Below are positions 1 through 7,931 of a stretch of 34,925 bases of DNA, in pieces (position 1 is the first letter of the stretch; the number at the start of each line of letters is the position of its first letter). Made by a program: the position numbers and the translations under genes. The stretch lies in the NCBI GenBank assembly GCA_031266805.1, contig JAISAH010000042.1:1-34925 (forward strand), read 5' to 3'. This DNA comes from Gracilibacteraceae bacterium. GTDB lineage: Bacteria > Bacillota > Desulfitobacteriia > Desulfitobacteriales > Syntrophobotulaceae. The notes beneath the pieces were generated by a model that worked only from the letters and a program-made list of their open reading frames with translations, did not search any database and was not told the DNA's origin.

Positions 1-144
1 GACACAGCGAGTAATGATTGTGCAACATCTTCGTCCGGGAAAGCTTGATATCACTGCATATGTTGTGACAATGCTAATCTGATTTATTATGTCTTGTTGT
101 TGCGCGAAAATCGGTGTTATATTGATAACTGCGGCGCCGCTTAA

Positions 145-438
145 AAAGGTTCGGATTTTTTCCGCCACAATTATGCTTCAAGAATATTGATGTGCTGGCT
201 TGAAGAAGGCAAAGACTTGAACGCATGGATGCCATACCTGAGCGCATATATGGGACACGATAATTTCAAAGCCACATTTTACTACATTAATATGCTGCCC
301 GAAAGGTTGGCCAATACGGCATTTACATGTTTAGACGGCATACTTCCGGAGGTGCGATATGAAGAACATATGTCTGTGCGAAGACTGGCAAAAGGGTCGA
401 AAATCTTACTTTTACAAATTTCAACTACAAAACCGTAA
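145..438 (+). pseudogene. RIT-type tyrosine recombinase, C-terminal fragment
   Basis: The open frame after a stop at 142-144 encodes the end of a phage-integrase-type catalytic domain. An FRHNYAS stretch gives the Arg-His of the third catalytic box, YLSAYMGHD gives the Gly-His box, and FKATFYY ends in the tyrosine nucleophile, followed by the MLPERL tail typical of the three-recombinase RIT elements. The N-terminal two thirds, including the first catalytic arginine, is missing: the 144 bases before it have stops in this frame and nothing I recognise. It cannot be an active recombinase. The next fragment follows as expected for a RIT array, in which recombinase genes lie head to tail. The family call rests on the YMGH...YY and LPERL signature. 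Confidence 0.75.
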
Positions 439-776
439 TGGGATTCTTAGACGAAATGGAAGCTACAAAAGGCTGGAAACCAGCCACCAGAAACCACAGA
501 CTGTCGCGTATTCGTTCATTCTTTCGATATGTGGCAGAACTCGAACCCACGCTAGCCATCCATTTAGCGGAACTCAGGAGAATTACGCTGAAAAAAGAAC
601 CTGATAAATCGTGATGTTTGACTCCGCTGCTCGTGATTGCGAAATGCTGTCCATGCGGTTGTGTGACATTGATGTAAAAAGAAAAGTGGTATATCTTTTA
701 GGAAAAGGAAACAAACCGAGGTATGTGCCGATTAATCAAACCACGGTTCAGCATTTTCAACAATACGCAAAATTGC
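359..776 (+). pseudogene. Second RIT-type tyrosine recombinase, broken
   Basis: Two pieces of one recombinase can be read in different frames. The first, best followed in the frame of 438-614 (GFLDEMEATKGW...NHRLSRIRSFFRYVAELEP), is the N-terminal SAM-like DNA-binding core domain and ends at a stop at 612-614. The second (611 to about 776: FDSAARDCEMLSMRLCDIDV...LLGKGNKPRYVPI) is the start of the catalytic domain, with the SAARDCEM stretch where the active-site arginine box lies. The linker between them is deleted, and the first residues after the ATG at 359 are in another frame. The gene stops abruptly near 774, where the antisense rhuM-like gene begins, so a deletion or recombination joined them. 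It is a dead remnant. Confidence 0.75.
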
Positions 777-1170
777 TTCAGGCGTTCGTCGTCCAATGTA
801 AAACCTTTTTGAATGTACTCGTGCAGACGCTGAGTCGCCCAACGGCGAAAACGCGTGGCAATCTGCGACTGCACCCTGTAGCCGATAGCGATCATATCGA
901 GGTTATAGTGGTCGACGCCGCGCTCAACCTGACGTTTTCCTTCGGTTTGAACTCGCAAGAATTTCTTGCAAGTTGAAATTTCAGCAAGCTCCCCGTCTTT
1001 ATAGATGTTGGCGAGGTGTTGATTGATGTTTTGGCGCGATGTGTCATAAATCTCCGCGATCTGCAGTTCGGTCAGCCATAAATCCTCATCCGAAAAACGC
1101 ACGGATACTTTGGTAAGGTAATACCGTTTTCGTCCTGATACAGGATGATGCTGTTGTCCGGTTTGCTCAC
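774..1170 (-). pseudogene. RhuM family protein, truncated and frameshifted
   Basis: The readable part (WLTELQIAEIYDTSRQNINQH, then FLRVQTEGKRQVER, YNLDMIAIGYRV and ATQRLHEYI.KGFTLDDERLKQ) is the conserved N-terminal half of the RhuM family, which has a winged-helix-like region and is often found in islands with restriction or toxin genes; the molecular role is not known. Translation should start at a GTG at 1170 (SKPDNSIILYQDENGIT), directly after the upstream gene, but two extra bases near 1105-1110 put the conserved part in another frame. At the 3' end the protein is cut after DDERLKQ where the RIT remnant is joined; about half of the usual length is lost. GGGAG lies upstream of the GTG. 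Confidence 0.75.
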
Positions 1171-1176
1171 CGCGGA

Positions 1177-2313
1177 TTAATTCTCCCGCCGGCGGCGGAA
1201 AAAATCTAACAGTTCTTCGTCGTTTTCTTCTTCCACTACGTTGCGTAAAAAGAGCGGCAGTCCGGCGCCCGGCGCGGTATCTTCCTCCGCCTCCGCGGGG
1301 ATAAACGTCAGTTTTTCCGCCGGTTCCGGCTCCAGGGGCACGGTCGCCCGCGGTTTCATGATCCCGCCGCCCGTATCCGTTCCGACTCCCCGGTCTTCAT
1401 CCCCGCTGAGCCAGGTGATGGTTTCCGGGCCGGCGGAAGCCGCGTCCAGCCAGATGCCGGCTTCCGGTTCCATAGCCGGGGAAGCCGGCTCGCCCGAAGG
1501 CCCCATCCAGAGGATCTCCTCCGCGGGCGGCGGCGTCAGTCCGCCGTCCGCCGTTTCCGCCGCGGCGGGGGGCTGAACCGGCGGGATGCCTGCTACTTCC
1601 GCCGCGGCGGGGGGCTGGATCGGCGGGATATCGGTGTATTCCGTCACGGGTCCTTCCGCCAAGGCTTCTGCCGGCGCGGCTTCTTCCGCCGCGGCCACTT
1701 CTGTCACCGCCAGGGTTTCCTCCGCTGCGGCTTCCTCCGCCGGAATTTCCGGCGCGGCGGCCGGCGGCGCGGCGGCTTCCGCCGTCTCGCCGGCTTCCGC
1801 CGCCTCCGGTTCCTCGAGCGGTTTTATCTTATAACGATAGCCCCAGGTGTATTTGGCAAAATCCTTGTCGGGATCCGCCGCGGCTTTTTCCGCTTGCGGC
1901 GCGGCCGGCGCCTGAGGCTGGGCTTCCGGCGCCGCTTCCGCGGGTCCCTCCGCGGCCGGCGCGGGTCCGTCCATGGCCGGCGCCGCGCCGTCCAGCGTGT
2001 AGCGGTAGCCCCAGGTGTATTTGGCAAACTCCGCCGCCGGCTCGGCCGCCGCTATTTTCGCCGCCGGCTCGGCCGCAGTTTCCGCCGCCGGGGCCTGAGC
2101 CTCCGCCGCCGGAGCGGGAATTTCCTCATCCGGAACGTCTTGCGGCGGCGTCTCGGACGCTTCCGCCGGGGCCGGCTCTATGGCCAGGGCCTGCGACAGT
2201 ATTTTTTTCACAAAAATATTGCGTTCTTCGGGCGGCATGGCGACCAATTCCCGCCAAACTTCCCAATCTGCCGATTCTTCCACTGTGATCGTAATGTAAC
2301 CCGTATTCCTCAT
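1177..2313 (-). CDS. Probable ParR-like filament adaptor with long Ala/Pro linker
   Basis: A 378-residue protein of three parts. Residues 1-45 (GYITITVEES, then two predicted helices) fit the strand-helix-helix plan of ribbon-helix-helix DNA-binding proteins. Residues 46 to about 345 are a disordered Ala/Pro/Glu tract with two copies of FAKYTWGYRY (96-105 and 152-161) and two of IPPxQPPAAAE. The last 30 residues (LPLFLRNVVEEENDEELLDFF) look like an amphipathic helix. It follows the ParM-like gene by 48 bases, the parM-parR order of type II partition systems. By analogy the N-terminus would bind a centromere and the tail the filament; this is inference, and I do not recognise a named family. 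I chose ATG 2313 because AAGGTGG stands 8 bases upstream; the in-frame GTG at 2325 lies within that site. Confidence 0.55.
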   Translation of the reverse strand: MRNTGYITITVEESADWEVWRELVAMPPEERNIFVKKILSQALAIEPAPAEASETPPQDVPDEEIPAPAAEAQAPAAETAAEPAAKIAAAEPAAEFAKYTWGYRYTLDGAAPAMDGPAPAAEGPAEAAPEAQPQAPAAPQAEKAAADPDKDFAKYTWGYRYKIKPLEEPEAAEAGETAEAAAPPAAAPEIPAEEAAAEETLAVTEVAAAEEAAPAEALAEGPVTEYTDIPPIQPPAAAEVAGIPPVQPPAAAETADGGLTPPPAEEILWMGPSGEPASPAMEPEAGIWLDAASAGPETITWLSGDEDRGVGTDTGGGIMKPRATVPLEPEPAEKLTFIPAEAEEDTAPGAGLPLFLRNVVEEENDEELLDFFRRRREN

Positions 2314-2361
2314 TTCTCTGCCCACCTTTACAAAATGACTTTTCCGAATTGATTAAGGGCA

Positions 2362-3471
2362 CTAGTTCCCGGATTCCACTCGGCGCGTCAGGTCGTTGAG
2401 CAGATTGGCGGCCACGATGCGAAACCCTTCGGCGTTGCCAAACTGCGGATCGTCGATCAATATTTTGTTTTCCAAATTCATGTAATCGTAAATCATCTCG
2501 CCGACTTTACCGGAAACCAGAATAGTGTGGATGCGGCCGGCGACGGACGTCTGCGCTCTCATGATCTCGCGCACGATATCCCTCGCCAGCCGATTCAGCT
2601 GCGTCCGCATTATGGGGTTCAAATCGATGGCCCCGTTGTTCCAGGGGTAAAATCCGCCTTCCGTCCGGAAGACCTTGTCCAGTTCCTGATCCTCTGTCTC
2701 GATCGGATTCGCGTTGCTCTGGGTCATATCGCGCAGTTTGGCGGCGACCCCGCCGTAAGCCCACTGCAAGCCTTTTTCCAGGCTGAAGGAGTTCGGGGAA
2801 TCCAGCATGGTGCCGTCGTAAAACATGGCCACGTCCGTCGTGCGAAAACCGGGGTCGATCACCAGCACGTAGCCGTGCTTATATTTGTCATTGCGAGCGC
2901 CGCCGTTTTCCGTTAAAGTTTCTTTGATAAACACGCCGTAACTCTGAGGCAGGATGCGGGAGCGCAGGATATTCATGCTGCGGGTCTGACCTTTCCGGGG
3001 CCCGGATAAAAATGTAACGGAAAACGAGCCTTTTAACTCGCTTTCATATTTGCCTTTCAGGGTCGCGAAATACTTGACCGGGACGCCCGTGCCGAGATAG
3101 ATATTCGTCTTGGGATAGGGCTGGGCCAGCGCGATGGAAACGATCAGGAGGGCCATCGCTTCCTCGTCGTCGGATTTGTCCTCGTCCCAGCAGTAGTGCA
3201 CTTCCTTGGGGTTGAGCTGTTCCGCCAGACTGCCCATGAAATAATGACGCTCCACGCCGGACGAATTGTTTTTTACGATAACGTCAAGGGAAGCGATTTG
3301 CCTTTCCAGATCGGAGCCGCTCTCTTTTTCGGAATTGCCCAGCATGGAAAAAATCCGTTCGCTGCCGTTGCAAATCAGGGCGGGGAAAAGAATCTTCTCG
3401 TCGCCGGTGTTAAGCTTGATCGCGCCAAAACCGGGGTCGGCGCCGGCCACCATGATATCATTATCAAACAC
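2362..3471 (-). CDS. ParM/StbA-like plasmid-segregation actin
   Basis: A 369-residue actin-like ATPase. The phosphate-1 motif is at residues 11-20 (ADPGFGAIKL), the phosphate-2 motif near 203-216 (VIDPGFRTTDVAMF), and an adenosine-type motif near 313-322 (ILVSGKVGEM), as in the actin/Hsp70 fold. Length and motifs fit ParM/StbA-like proteins, which polymerise with ATP and push DNA copies apart together with a DNA-bound adaptor. The candidate adaptor is the next gene. Start is GTG at 3471, preceded by AAGGGGGAG. A good promoter lies at 3535-3563. The window shows no plasmid replication gene, so it may be an integrated plasmid remnant, a phage-like segregation system, or a chromosomal actin with another job. 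The family is fairly sure, the exact subgroup is not. Confidence 0.8.
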   Translation of the reverse strand: MFDNDIMVAGADPGFGAIKLNTGDEKILFPALICNGSERIFSMLGNSEKESGSDLERQIASLDVIVKNNSSGVERHYFMGSLAEQLNPKEVHYCWDEDKSDDEEAMALLIVSIALAQPYPKTNIYLGTGVPVKYFATLKGKYESELKGSFSVTFLSGPRKGQTRSMNILRSRILPQSYGVFIKETLTENGGARNDKYKHGYVLVIDPGFRTTDVAMFYDGTMLDSPNSFSLEKGLQWAYGGVAAKLRDMTQSNANPIETEDQELDKVFRTEGGFYPWNNGAIDLNPIMRTQLNRLARDIVREIMRAQTSVAGRIHTILVSGKVGEMIYDYMNLENKILIDDPQFGNAEGFRIVAANLLNDLTRRVESGN

Positions 3472-3534
3472 AAAAGCTCCCCCTTACACTCTGAAAAATT
3501 ACAGAATCCGCTATATTTAATATAAACCCTTTTC

Positions 3535-3563
3535 ATTGTATAATAAGAATGACATTTTTTCAA
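3535..3563 (-). promoter_or_regulatory. Promoter of the ParM-like operon
   Basis: On the minus strand TTGAAA (3563-3558) is separated by 17 bases from TACAAT (3540-3535), about 60 bases upstream of the GTG start. I saw no repeated iterons in the leader that would mark a parC-type centromere. Confidence 0.65.
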
Positions 3564-3642
3564 GTAGCAGGGTCAGCCGCCGAAGTAATTTGTAGGGCAT
3601 GCCGGAATGACGGTGTGGGATCCGGTTCCATTCTCTCCCCTC

Positions 3643-3718
3643 CCGTCATTCTGGGCTCGTCCCAGAATCCATGCTCCATGGAGAAGAATGGATTCCGGCA
3701 TGAAGCCGGAATGACGGG
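3643..3718. repeat. Dispersed palindromic repeat, double copy
   Basis: Two inverted copies of a short palindromic element (GTCATTCTGGG...CCCAGAATCC and GGATTCCGGC...GCCGGAATGAC) face each other around ATGCTCCATGGAG, giving a large hairpin. A partial third copy (GCCGGAATGACGG) lies at 3601-3613. Related copies occur at 9956, 23284 and 34066. It lies between the divergent ParM-like and AMMECR1 transcription units. Nothing in it suggests coding. Confidence 0.8.
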
Positions 3719-3726
3719 CCGGCATC

Positions 3727-3754
3727 TTGTCAAACAAGCGAAAAAAGGTATAAT
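3727..3754 (+). promoter_or_regulatory. Promoter of the AMMECR1-tadA operon
   Basis: TTGTCA (3727-3732), a 16-base spacer and a perfect TATAAT (3749-3754), about 110 bases before the ATG at 3867. It begins right next to the palindromic repeat. Confidence 0.65.
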
Positions 3755-3866
3755 AAGAGTAAGAAAAAGCGGCGTTACATAACAGTAGCGACAAAATACC
3801 GTGTTGGGGAAACGGCTGTAAGCAGGAAATCAGGAACGCCAGCGATATGAAAAAAGGAGGCGGCGA

Positions 3867-5003
3867 ATGAGTTTAGTATATGTCGGAATATTCCCGCAAT
3901 TACCCCTGCCGGCGCAGGCCTCTCAGACGGCGGAGGCCGTCACGGAAATAGCGGCGGCGATCACGGCTCTAGCGGCTAGGCACGTGGTGGTGGCCGCGGA
4001 CGCCCGGATACTGCCGTGCGCGGAGACCGCGGAACCGGCGCAATGGCCGGCTTTGCGCGAGATCACTCCCTGGCCGCTTTCGGCTCCAGGCGCCGTGGGC
4101 CTGCTTTTTACGGCGCTGCGCCAAGCCGGCTGGCAGGGGCGGGCCCATGTGACGGCGGCGCCGGCCGAGGGGGGAGAGGCTTTGGGCCGCGCCATCGGCA
4201 ATGTTTTGAATGACGACTCGGATCCCTGCGCTCTTCTGGCCTACGGCCGACTGGCCTGTGGCCCTGGCGGCGGCGGGAGTGAGAGCGCGCCCGGCGGGCG
4301 GCTGGCGCAGATCGTTTTGCAAGGCTTAAAAAGAGATACCGTCCTCCTGCGCGGCGTTCCATCCCATTTATTGGAAGAACAAAACCTCTATAACGCGCTG
4401 CTGGTCGCCCTGGGCGCGCGCGAAGGCGAGCCGCGCGTTTTGGCTTACGAGAGTCTGGCCGGCGCCGGCTATCTGGCGGCGGAAATATACCGCTCCTCTC
4501 CGGTGGCCCGGTTCGCGCGGGCCTGTCTCATCCATCATCTCGCCGGCCGCTCGCTTGACGATCTGATCATACCGGAGGAACCGCTGCTGCGTGAGCCGGC
4601 GGCCTGTTTTGTCACATTGAAAAAAGAGGGCGACCTGCGCGGCTGCATAGGCACTGTCATCCCGACGCGGGCGGATCTGGCCGCGGAGATAAAACACAAC
4701 ACCGTCGCGGCCGCGACGCAGGACCCGCGATTTTGGCCGGTCACCGCCGACGAGCCGCCGCTGATCTCCATATCGGTCGACGTGCTCGGCCCCATGGAAG
4801 CGGTCGGCGGCCTGAATGAGCTTGACCCCTTTGAGTACGGGGTCGTCGTGCGCTGCCGCGGAAAATCCGGTATTCTCCTGCCGCGTCTGGAAGGGATAGA
4901 GGACGCGCGGCAGCAGGTGGATATCGCCAGACAAAAAGCCGGGATCTGGCCGGAAGAAGCGATCGAGCTGCGGCGTTTTCGGGCGGCGCGTTATCATGAG
5001 TAA
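3867..5003 (+). CDS. amrA: AmmeMemoRadiSam system protein A (AMMECR1 domain)
   Basis: A 378-residue protein. The C-terminal half (about 210-375) is an AMMECR1 domain: ACFVTLKKEGDLRGCIGT, followed by an AAATQDPRFWPV stretch and ISVDVLGPME. The N-terminal part (about 1-170) resembles a small, degenerate form of the extradiol-dioxygenase/LigB fold often fused to it; I see no convincing set of iron ligands. AMMECR1 proteins are found beside Memo-type and radical-SAM proteins in the AmmeMemoRadiSam gene set, but neither partner is in this window, and the reaction is unknown. Start is ATG 3867 with AAAAGGAGG six bases upstream. The gene is GC-rich and ends inside tadA, so the two are translationally coupled. 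Confidence 0.85.
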   Translation: MSLVYVGIFPQLPLPAQASQTAEAVTEIAAAITALAARHVVVAADARILPCAETAEPAQWPALREITPWPLSAPGAVGLLFTALRQAGWQGRAHVTAAPAEGGEALGRAIGNVLNDDSDPCALLAYGRLACGPGGGGSESAPGGRLAQIVLQGLKRDTVLLRGVPSHLLEEQNLYNALLVALGAREGEPRVLAYESLAGAGYLAAEIYRSSPVARFARACLIHHLAGRSLDDLIIPEEPLLREPAACFVTLKKEGDLRGCIGTVIPTRADLAAEIKHNTVAAATQDPRFWPVTADEPPLISISVDVLGPMEAVGGLNELDPFEYGVVVRCRGKSGILLPRLEGIEDARQQVDIARQKAGIWPEEAIELRRFRAARYHE

Positions 5004-5448
5004 TATGCGGCACCGTGATTGGATGGCGCTGGCTCTGGCCGAAGCCCGTCTGGCCGCCGCGAGCGGCGAGACGCCGGTCGGCGCCGTGATCGCCCGCGGC
5101 GGCGTTCTTTTGGCCCGGGCCCACAACGAGAGAGAGGCGGCCAAGGATCCGACCGCGCACGCGGAGATGATCGCCATAAGGCGGGCGGCGGCGGCGCTGG
5201 GCGATTGGCGCCTGAGCGGCGCCGTGCTTTATGTGACGCTGGAGCCGTGCCCGATGTGCGCCGGGGCGGTGATACTGGCGCGGCTGAGCCATCTGGTTTA
5301 CGGCGCCGGCGACGACAGGGGCGGGGCCGTGGACTCCGTCATGCGGATACTGGCGGGCGATTGGAATCACCGGACGGAAGTGACAGCCGGCGTTTTGGAA
5401 GAAGATTGCGCCCGGCTGATGCGGGATTTTTTTCGGAGTAAAAGGTGA
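4996..5448 (+). CDS. tadA: tRNA adenosine(34) deaminase TadA
   Basis: A 150-residue cytidine-deaminase-fold enzyme that converts adenosine 34 to inosine in the tRNA-Arg(ACG) anticodon, allowing reading of CGU, CGC and CGA. The zinc-binding and catalytic motifs are complete: HAEM near residues 53-56 (His ligand plus proton-shuttle Glu) and PCPMCAGA near 83-90 (two Cys ligands). Length is normal and the start aligns with typical TadA (MALALAEARLAAASGETPVGAV). It overlaps the AMMECR1 gene by 8 bases (ATGAGTAA). It ends 13 bases from the convergent gene at 5462; no clear terminator lies between. Confidence 0.93.
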   Translation: MSNMRHRDWMALALAEARLAAASGETPVGAVIARGGVLLARAHNEREAAKDPTAHAEMIAIRRAAAALGDWRLSGAVLYVTLEPCPMCAGAVILARLSHLVYGAGDDRGGAVDSVMRILAGDWNHRTEVTAGVLEEDCARLMRDFFRSKR

Positions 5449-5461
5449 AGGAGCATTGTCT

Positions 5462-6085
5462 TTAGCGCGCTTTCAATTCAATCTCGCCTGCATCCTCAAT
5501 GACAGATTTAGGGATACACAAGTTGTGAGCGTACTTAATGACAGACTCAGGAATACCTACGTCCCGCAACAGATCAACAATCTTTGAAGGTTCGCTGTAA
5601 ATAGGATAAGCCAAAGCGTTTATTGCAACCGCTATGGCGGTTCCGTGATCTTTGGCATAATCGTTGGTGCGGCTCTCGGCTCTCAATTTTTCGACTCTTA
5701 ATTTTGAGAAGATTTCGCTCTCGGTGTAGCCCTCAGCTTTCATTTTTTCAAACACTACGCTGTAGTCCGTCCATGGCAAGGTTTCTAACTGTAATTTCCG
5801 GAAAATTTCTTTCATTGAGGGGGCATAGTATTCTTCGATCCATTGATCCCGCGCCGCCGCCAAAGGATCTTCAAACTCCAAAAGGCGCTCCAGTAAATTA
5901 TCCGAACAGCGATCACCATCGAAATAGAGTTCGTTATACATAACGCGTGTAGCTTCAAGTTCTAAAGCCTTATCCCAGATTGTCAAAGGTGATTTGGGAA
6001 AGAACTCTGCCATGAACTCGTCCAGACTATGGTTGAGCTTTTCGCGCAACTGCTCCAGCATTTCGCTTCGGTTCAATTTGGCCAT
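5462..6085 (-). CDS. DUF3848-like protein of unknown function
   Basis: A 207-residue soluble protein. The first 95 residues (LREKLNHSLDEFMAEFF...IWDKALELEATRVMYNEL..., then LLEFEDPLAAARDQWIEEY) follow the pattern of DUF3848, a helical family of Clostridia whose function is not known. The second half is helical, with KMKAEGYTESEIFSKL, and has no motif I recognise. It starts 6 bases after the Fic gene stop, with AAAGGTGAGG upstream of ATG 6085, so it is in the same transcript as Fic and could be a partner, but nothing in the sequence proves this. The DUF3848 link is made by eye and is moderate. Confidence 0.55.
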   Translation of the reverse strand: MAKLNRSEMLEQLREKLNHSLDEFMAEFFPKSPLTIWDKALELEATRVMYNELYFDGDRCSDNLLERLLEFEDPLAAARDQWIEEYYAPSMKEIFRKLQLETLPWTDYSVVFEKMKAEGYTESEIFSKLRVEKLRAESRTNDYAKDHGTAIAVAINALAYPIYSEPSKIVDLLRDVGIPESVIKYAHNLCIPKSVIEDAGEIELKAR

Positions 6086-6091
6086 AAAACC

Positions 6092-6883
6092 TCACCTTTC
6101 CTGCGCTTTATTTTTCTTTGGCATATCTATACGAAACATACGGCAATAATCCTTCTGTGTCTCGATCTCGCATTCCGCAATAAGCCGGAAAAACTCAGCA
6201 TCGCTCGGATCCTTGGCCTTTTGTGCCGCAATGAGCGCGCCGATATATTCCGTTCGTAGTATTGGAGGGATGGCGACGATCTGATAGCCCCTGTTTACAA
6301 GGACAAGGTTCATCAAAAGTCTCGCTGCGCGTCCGTTGCCGTCTGTGAAAGGATGGATGTCAACAAGCCGCTTGTGGGCGAACGCCGCCAAGATGACAGG
6401 GTGCAGCTTTTTGCTTTTGTCATTCAGTTCCGCCACGAATTTCCTCATCAACGTCGGGATTTCCGGCGCCTCCGGTGGCAAGTATTCCGTTCCTGTGATA
6501 AAAACCTGATGTGTGCGATATCTGCCCGCATTTTCAACATCAAGTCCACTGTAGAAAAGCCGGTGCAGCGTCAAAATCATTTCTTCTGAAAAAACAAGGT
6601 TTTCGGCGCGGGCGGCTGAGAGCATGAAGTCATAAGCTTTGGCGTGTCCAGTAGCCTCATAGCAGTCCTTTAAAGGCTTGCCGCCCACGGTTATGCCGTC
6701 CTCAATGATGACCTTTGTTTCGCTGATAGTTAGCGTATTGCCTTCAAGAGCATTGGATGTATAGGTCAGCCCTACGCGAAAATAGTCGTCAAGCTCTTTT
6801 ACTTCTTCTTTTGTGAGTGGTCTGCGGACGTCGATGGCCGTCTTGTATTCATCGATCCTTTTCAAGAGGGCTGTAAGTTCCAT
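6092..6883 (-). CDS. Fic family AMP-transferase, self-inhibited (class II)
   Basis: A 263-residue Fic protein. The catalytic motif HPFTDGNGR (about 174-182) is complete: His is the base, Asp holds the metal, Gly-Asn-Gly-Arg binds the phosphates. These enzymes transfer AMP, sometimes another nucleotide group, to a hydroxyl of a target protein. Residues 40-46 (SNALEGN) form the inhibitory motif [S/T]xxxE[G/N] on an N-terminal helix that blocks the ATP site, so the protein carries its own inhibitor. I chose ATG 6883, seven bases after GGAGG; an earlier in-frame ATG at 6901 lies before that site. The same architecture is seen in the broken copy at 26247-26794. The target cannot be told. Confidence 0.88.
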   Translation of the reverse strand: MELTALLKRIDEYKTAIDVRRPLTKEEVKELDDYFRVGLTYTSNALEGNTLTISETKVIIEDGITVGGKPLKDCYEATGHAKAYDFMLSAARAENLVFSEEMILTLHRLFYSGLDVENAGRYRTHQVFITGTEYLPPEAPEIPTLMRKFVAELNDKSKKLHPVILAAFAHKRLVDIHPFTDGNGRAARLLMNLVLVNRGYQIVAIPPILRTEYIGALIAAQKAKDPSDAEFFRLIAECEIETQKDYCRMFRIDMPKKNKAQER

Positions 6884-6907
6884 ATGCGTTCCTCCATTCA
6901 TACCGAT

Positions 6908-6937
6908 ATTGTATCACGAAGGATATTGATGAATCAA
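6908..6937 (-). promoter_or_regulatory. Promoter of the Fic-DUF3848 operon
   Basis: Minus-strand TTGATT (6937-6932), 18-base spacer, TACAAT (6913-6908), about 25 bases upstream of the start codon. A near-palindrome TTGATGAATCAA overlaps the -35 box and could be an operator. Confidence 0.55.
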
Positions 6938-6966
6938 CGCGCATGATTGGTTACAGTTCCCACAAT

Positions 6967-7632
6967 TTATCCTATCTGACTCTTTGGGCGGCTAATTCCA
7001 ATCTTCCTGCGGAATTCCTGTTGCTCTTGTTGCGTGATGGAAGATGTGATGCGCTTAAACATGGCGGTCATCATCGCATAATCCTTGTCAAAAGACAGGA
7101 CACTTGCCTTAATCATTTCATCAGCGGACACGTCTGAGAAGTCCACATTATACCCGGCGCTCTGAGCTAGATATTTGATGAACGCCCGTTGCGTCCTGCC
7201 GTTCCCTTCGCGGAAAGGGTGCAAGACGTTTATCTCGCTCAAATAGTAGGTCAGGCGCTCAGGTATCTCATCTGGCGACTTGCCAAGCAGGAAATCCTCA
7301 TTCTTAAGTTCGGCAAAAAGGCCTTCGGCATAATCTGGAATGACGTGGCTCATACAAAACGGGTTGCCCTTTGAGATATTCACGGTGCGGGGCTTACCGG
7401 CCCAGTCGAAAATATCCCGGAAAATGGCGCGGTGGATGTCGCAAAGGTGCTTGAAGTTGAGTTTGCCGCGCACGGGCTTTTCTGTTATCCCGGCAATCGT
7501 GACAGCTGTTATCTCGCGTTCAGCCACGGCAAGGGCTTTGCCGTTCGTTATTCCGAACTTATTTTTCAGCACATTTGAATTGGGATAGCAATATCTGCTA
7601 TCCCATTCGTACTCATAGTCATGAACGCTCAT
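6967..7632 (-). CDS. Fic toxin, VbhT-like (class I)
   Basis: A 221-residue Fic domain protein with the active motif HPFREGNGR (about 138-146) and, unlike its neighbour, no inhibitory motif of its own. The N-terminus (YCYPNSNVLKNKFGITN) and the order of elements (FKHLCDIHRAIFRDIFDWAGKPRTVNI) match the VbhT/FicT type, the toxin half of class I Fic pairs, which poisons by AMP-ylation of essential proteins such as gyrase and topoisomerase IV in known cases. The upstream gene supplies the antitoxin and overlaps by 14 bases, so translation is coupled. VbhT itself has a C-terminal secretion domain; this protein ends after the Fic core, so it acts within the cell that makes it. Confidence 0.9.
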   Translation of the reverse strand: MSVHDYEYEWDSRYCYPNSNVLKNKFGITNGKALAVAEREITAVTIAGITEKPVRGKLNFKHLCDIHRAIFRDIFDWAGKPRTVNISKGNPFCMSHVIPDYAEGLFAELKNEDFLLGKSPDEIPERLTYYLSEINVLHPFREGNGRTQRAFIKYLAQSAGYNVDFSDVSADEMIKASVLSFDKDYAMMTAMFKRITSSITQQEQQEFRRKIGISRPKSQIG

Positions 7633-7807
7633 AAGCAGATGGCCTTTTTGGGGGACTGTGTTTCTGGATAAGAACCTGCACAGTTTCCTCGACGGTTGTC
7701 TTGCCTTCGAAGATGTCCCTCAGACGGCTTTTGTCCTCATCTGAGAGCGGCATTCCCTCCATCGCCATTGTCGCGTCCACTTCGCGGATTTTCTGCTCTG
7801 TATCCAT
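7619..7807 (-). CDS. VbhA-like Fic antitoxin
   Basis: A 62-residue protein with the antitoxin helix of class I Fic systems: residues 13-18 (TMAMEG) fit [S/T]xxxE[G/N], whose Glu pushes the gamma-phosphate of ATP out of the toxin active site. The following segment (MPLSDEDKSRLRDIFEGK.TVEETVQ) is typical of the VbhA family. ATG 7807 is preceded by GGGGGT. It is the first gene of the pair and is transcribed from the promoter at 7833-7861. Confidence 0.9.
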   Translation of the reverse strand: MDTEQKIREVDATMAMEGMPLSDEDKSRLRDIFEGKTTVEETVQVLIQKHSPPKRPSAYERS

Positions 7808-7832
7808 AACGCACCCCCATTTCCCACAATCT

Positions 7833-7861
7833 ATGATACTCTAAACATAGGCAAAATACAA
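7833..7861 (-). promoter_or_regulatory. Promoter of the VbhA/VbhT-like operon
   Basis: Minus-strand TTGTAT (7861-7856), 17-base spacer, TATCAT (7838-7833), about 25 bases before the antitoxin ATG. It separates this pair from the immunity gene upstream. Confidence 0.6.
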
Positions 7862-7931
7862 CCTTAACAAAAACAGCGCTTCCCGCGAGCATCAATGGAC
7901 AATGGAAAAAACGCCGCGTGGGTTTAACCTT

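Noticed and set aside
1-144. A gene in the first 144 bases
   Set aside because: Stops in all frames I followed and no motif; probably decayed flank of the RIT element.
1241-2352. Long plus-strand frames opposite the Ala/Pro-rich protein
   Set aside because: They mirror a GC-rich, Ala-coding strand, have no ribosome sites and low-complexity translations.
3573-3794. Frames across the palindromic repeat before the AMMECR1 gene
   Set aside because: They are made by the repeat (SGFMPES and the like), with no start site.
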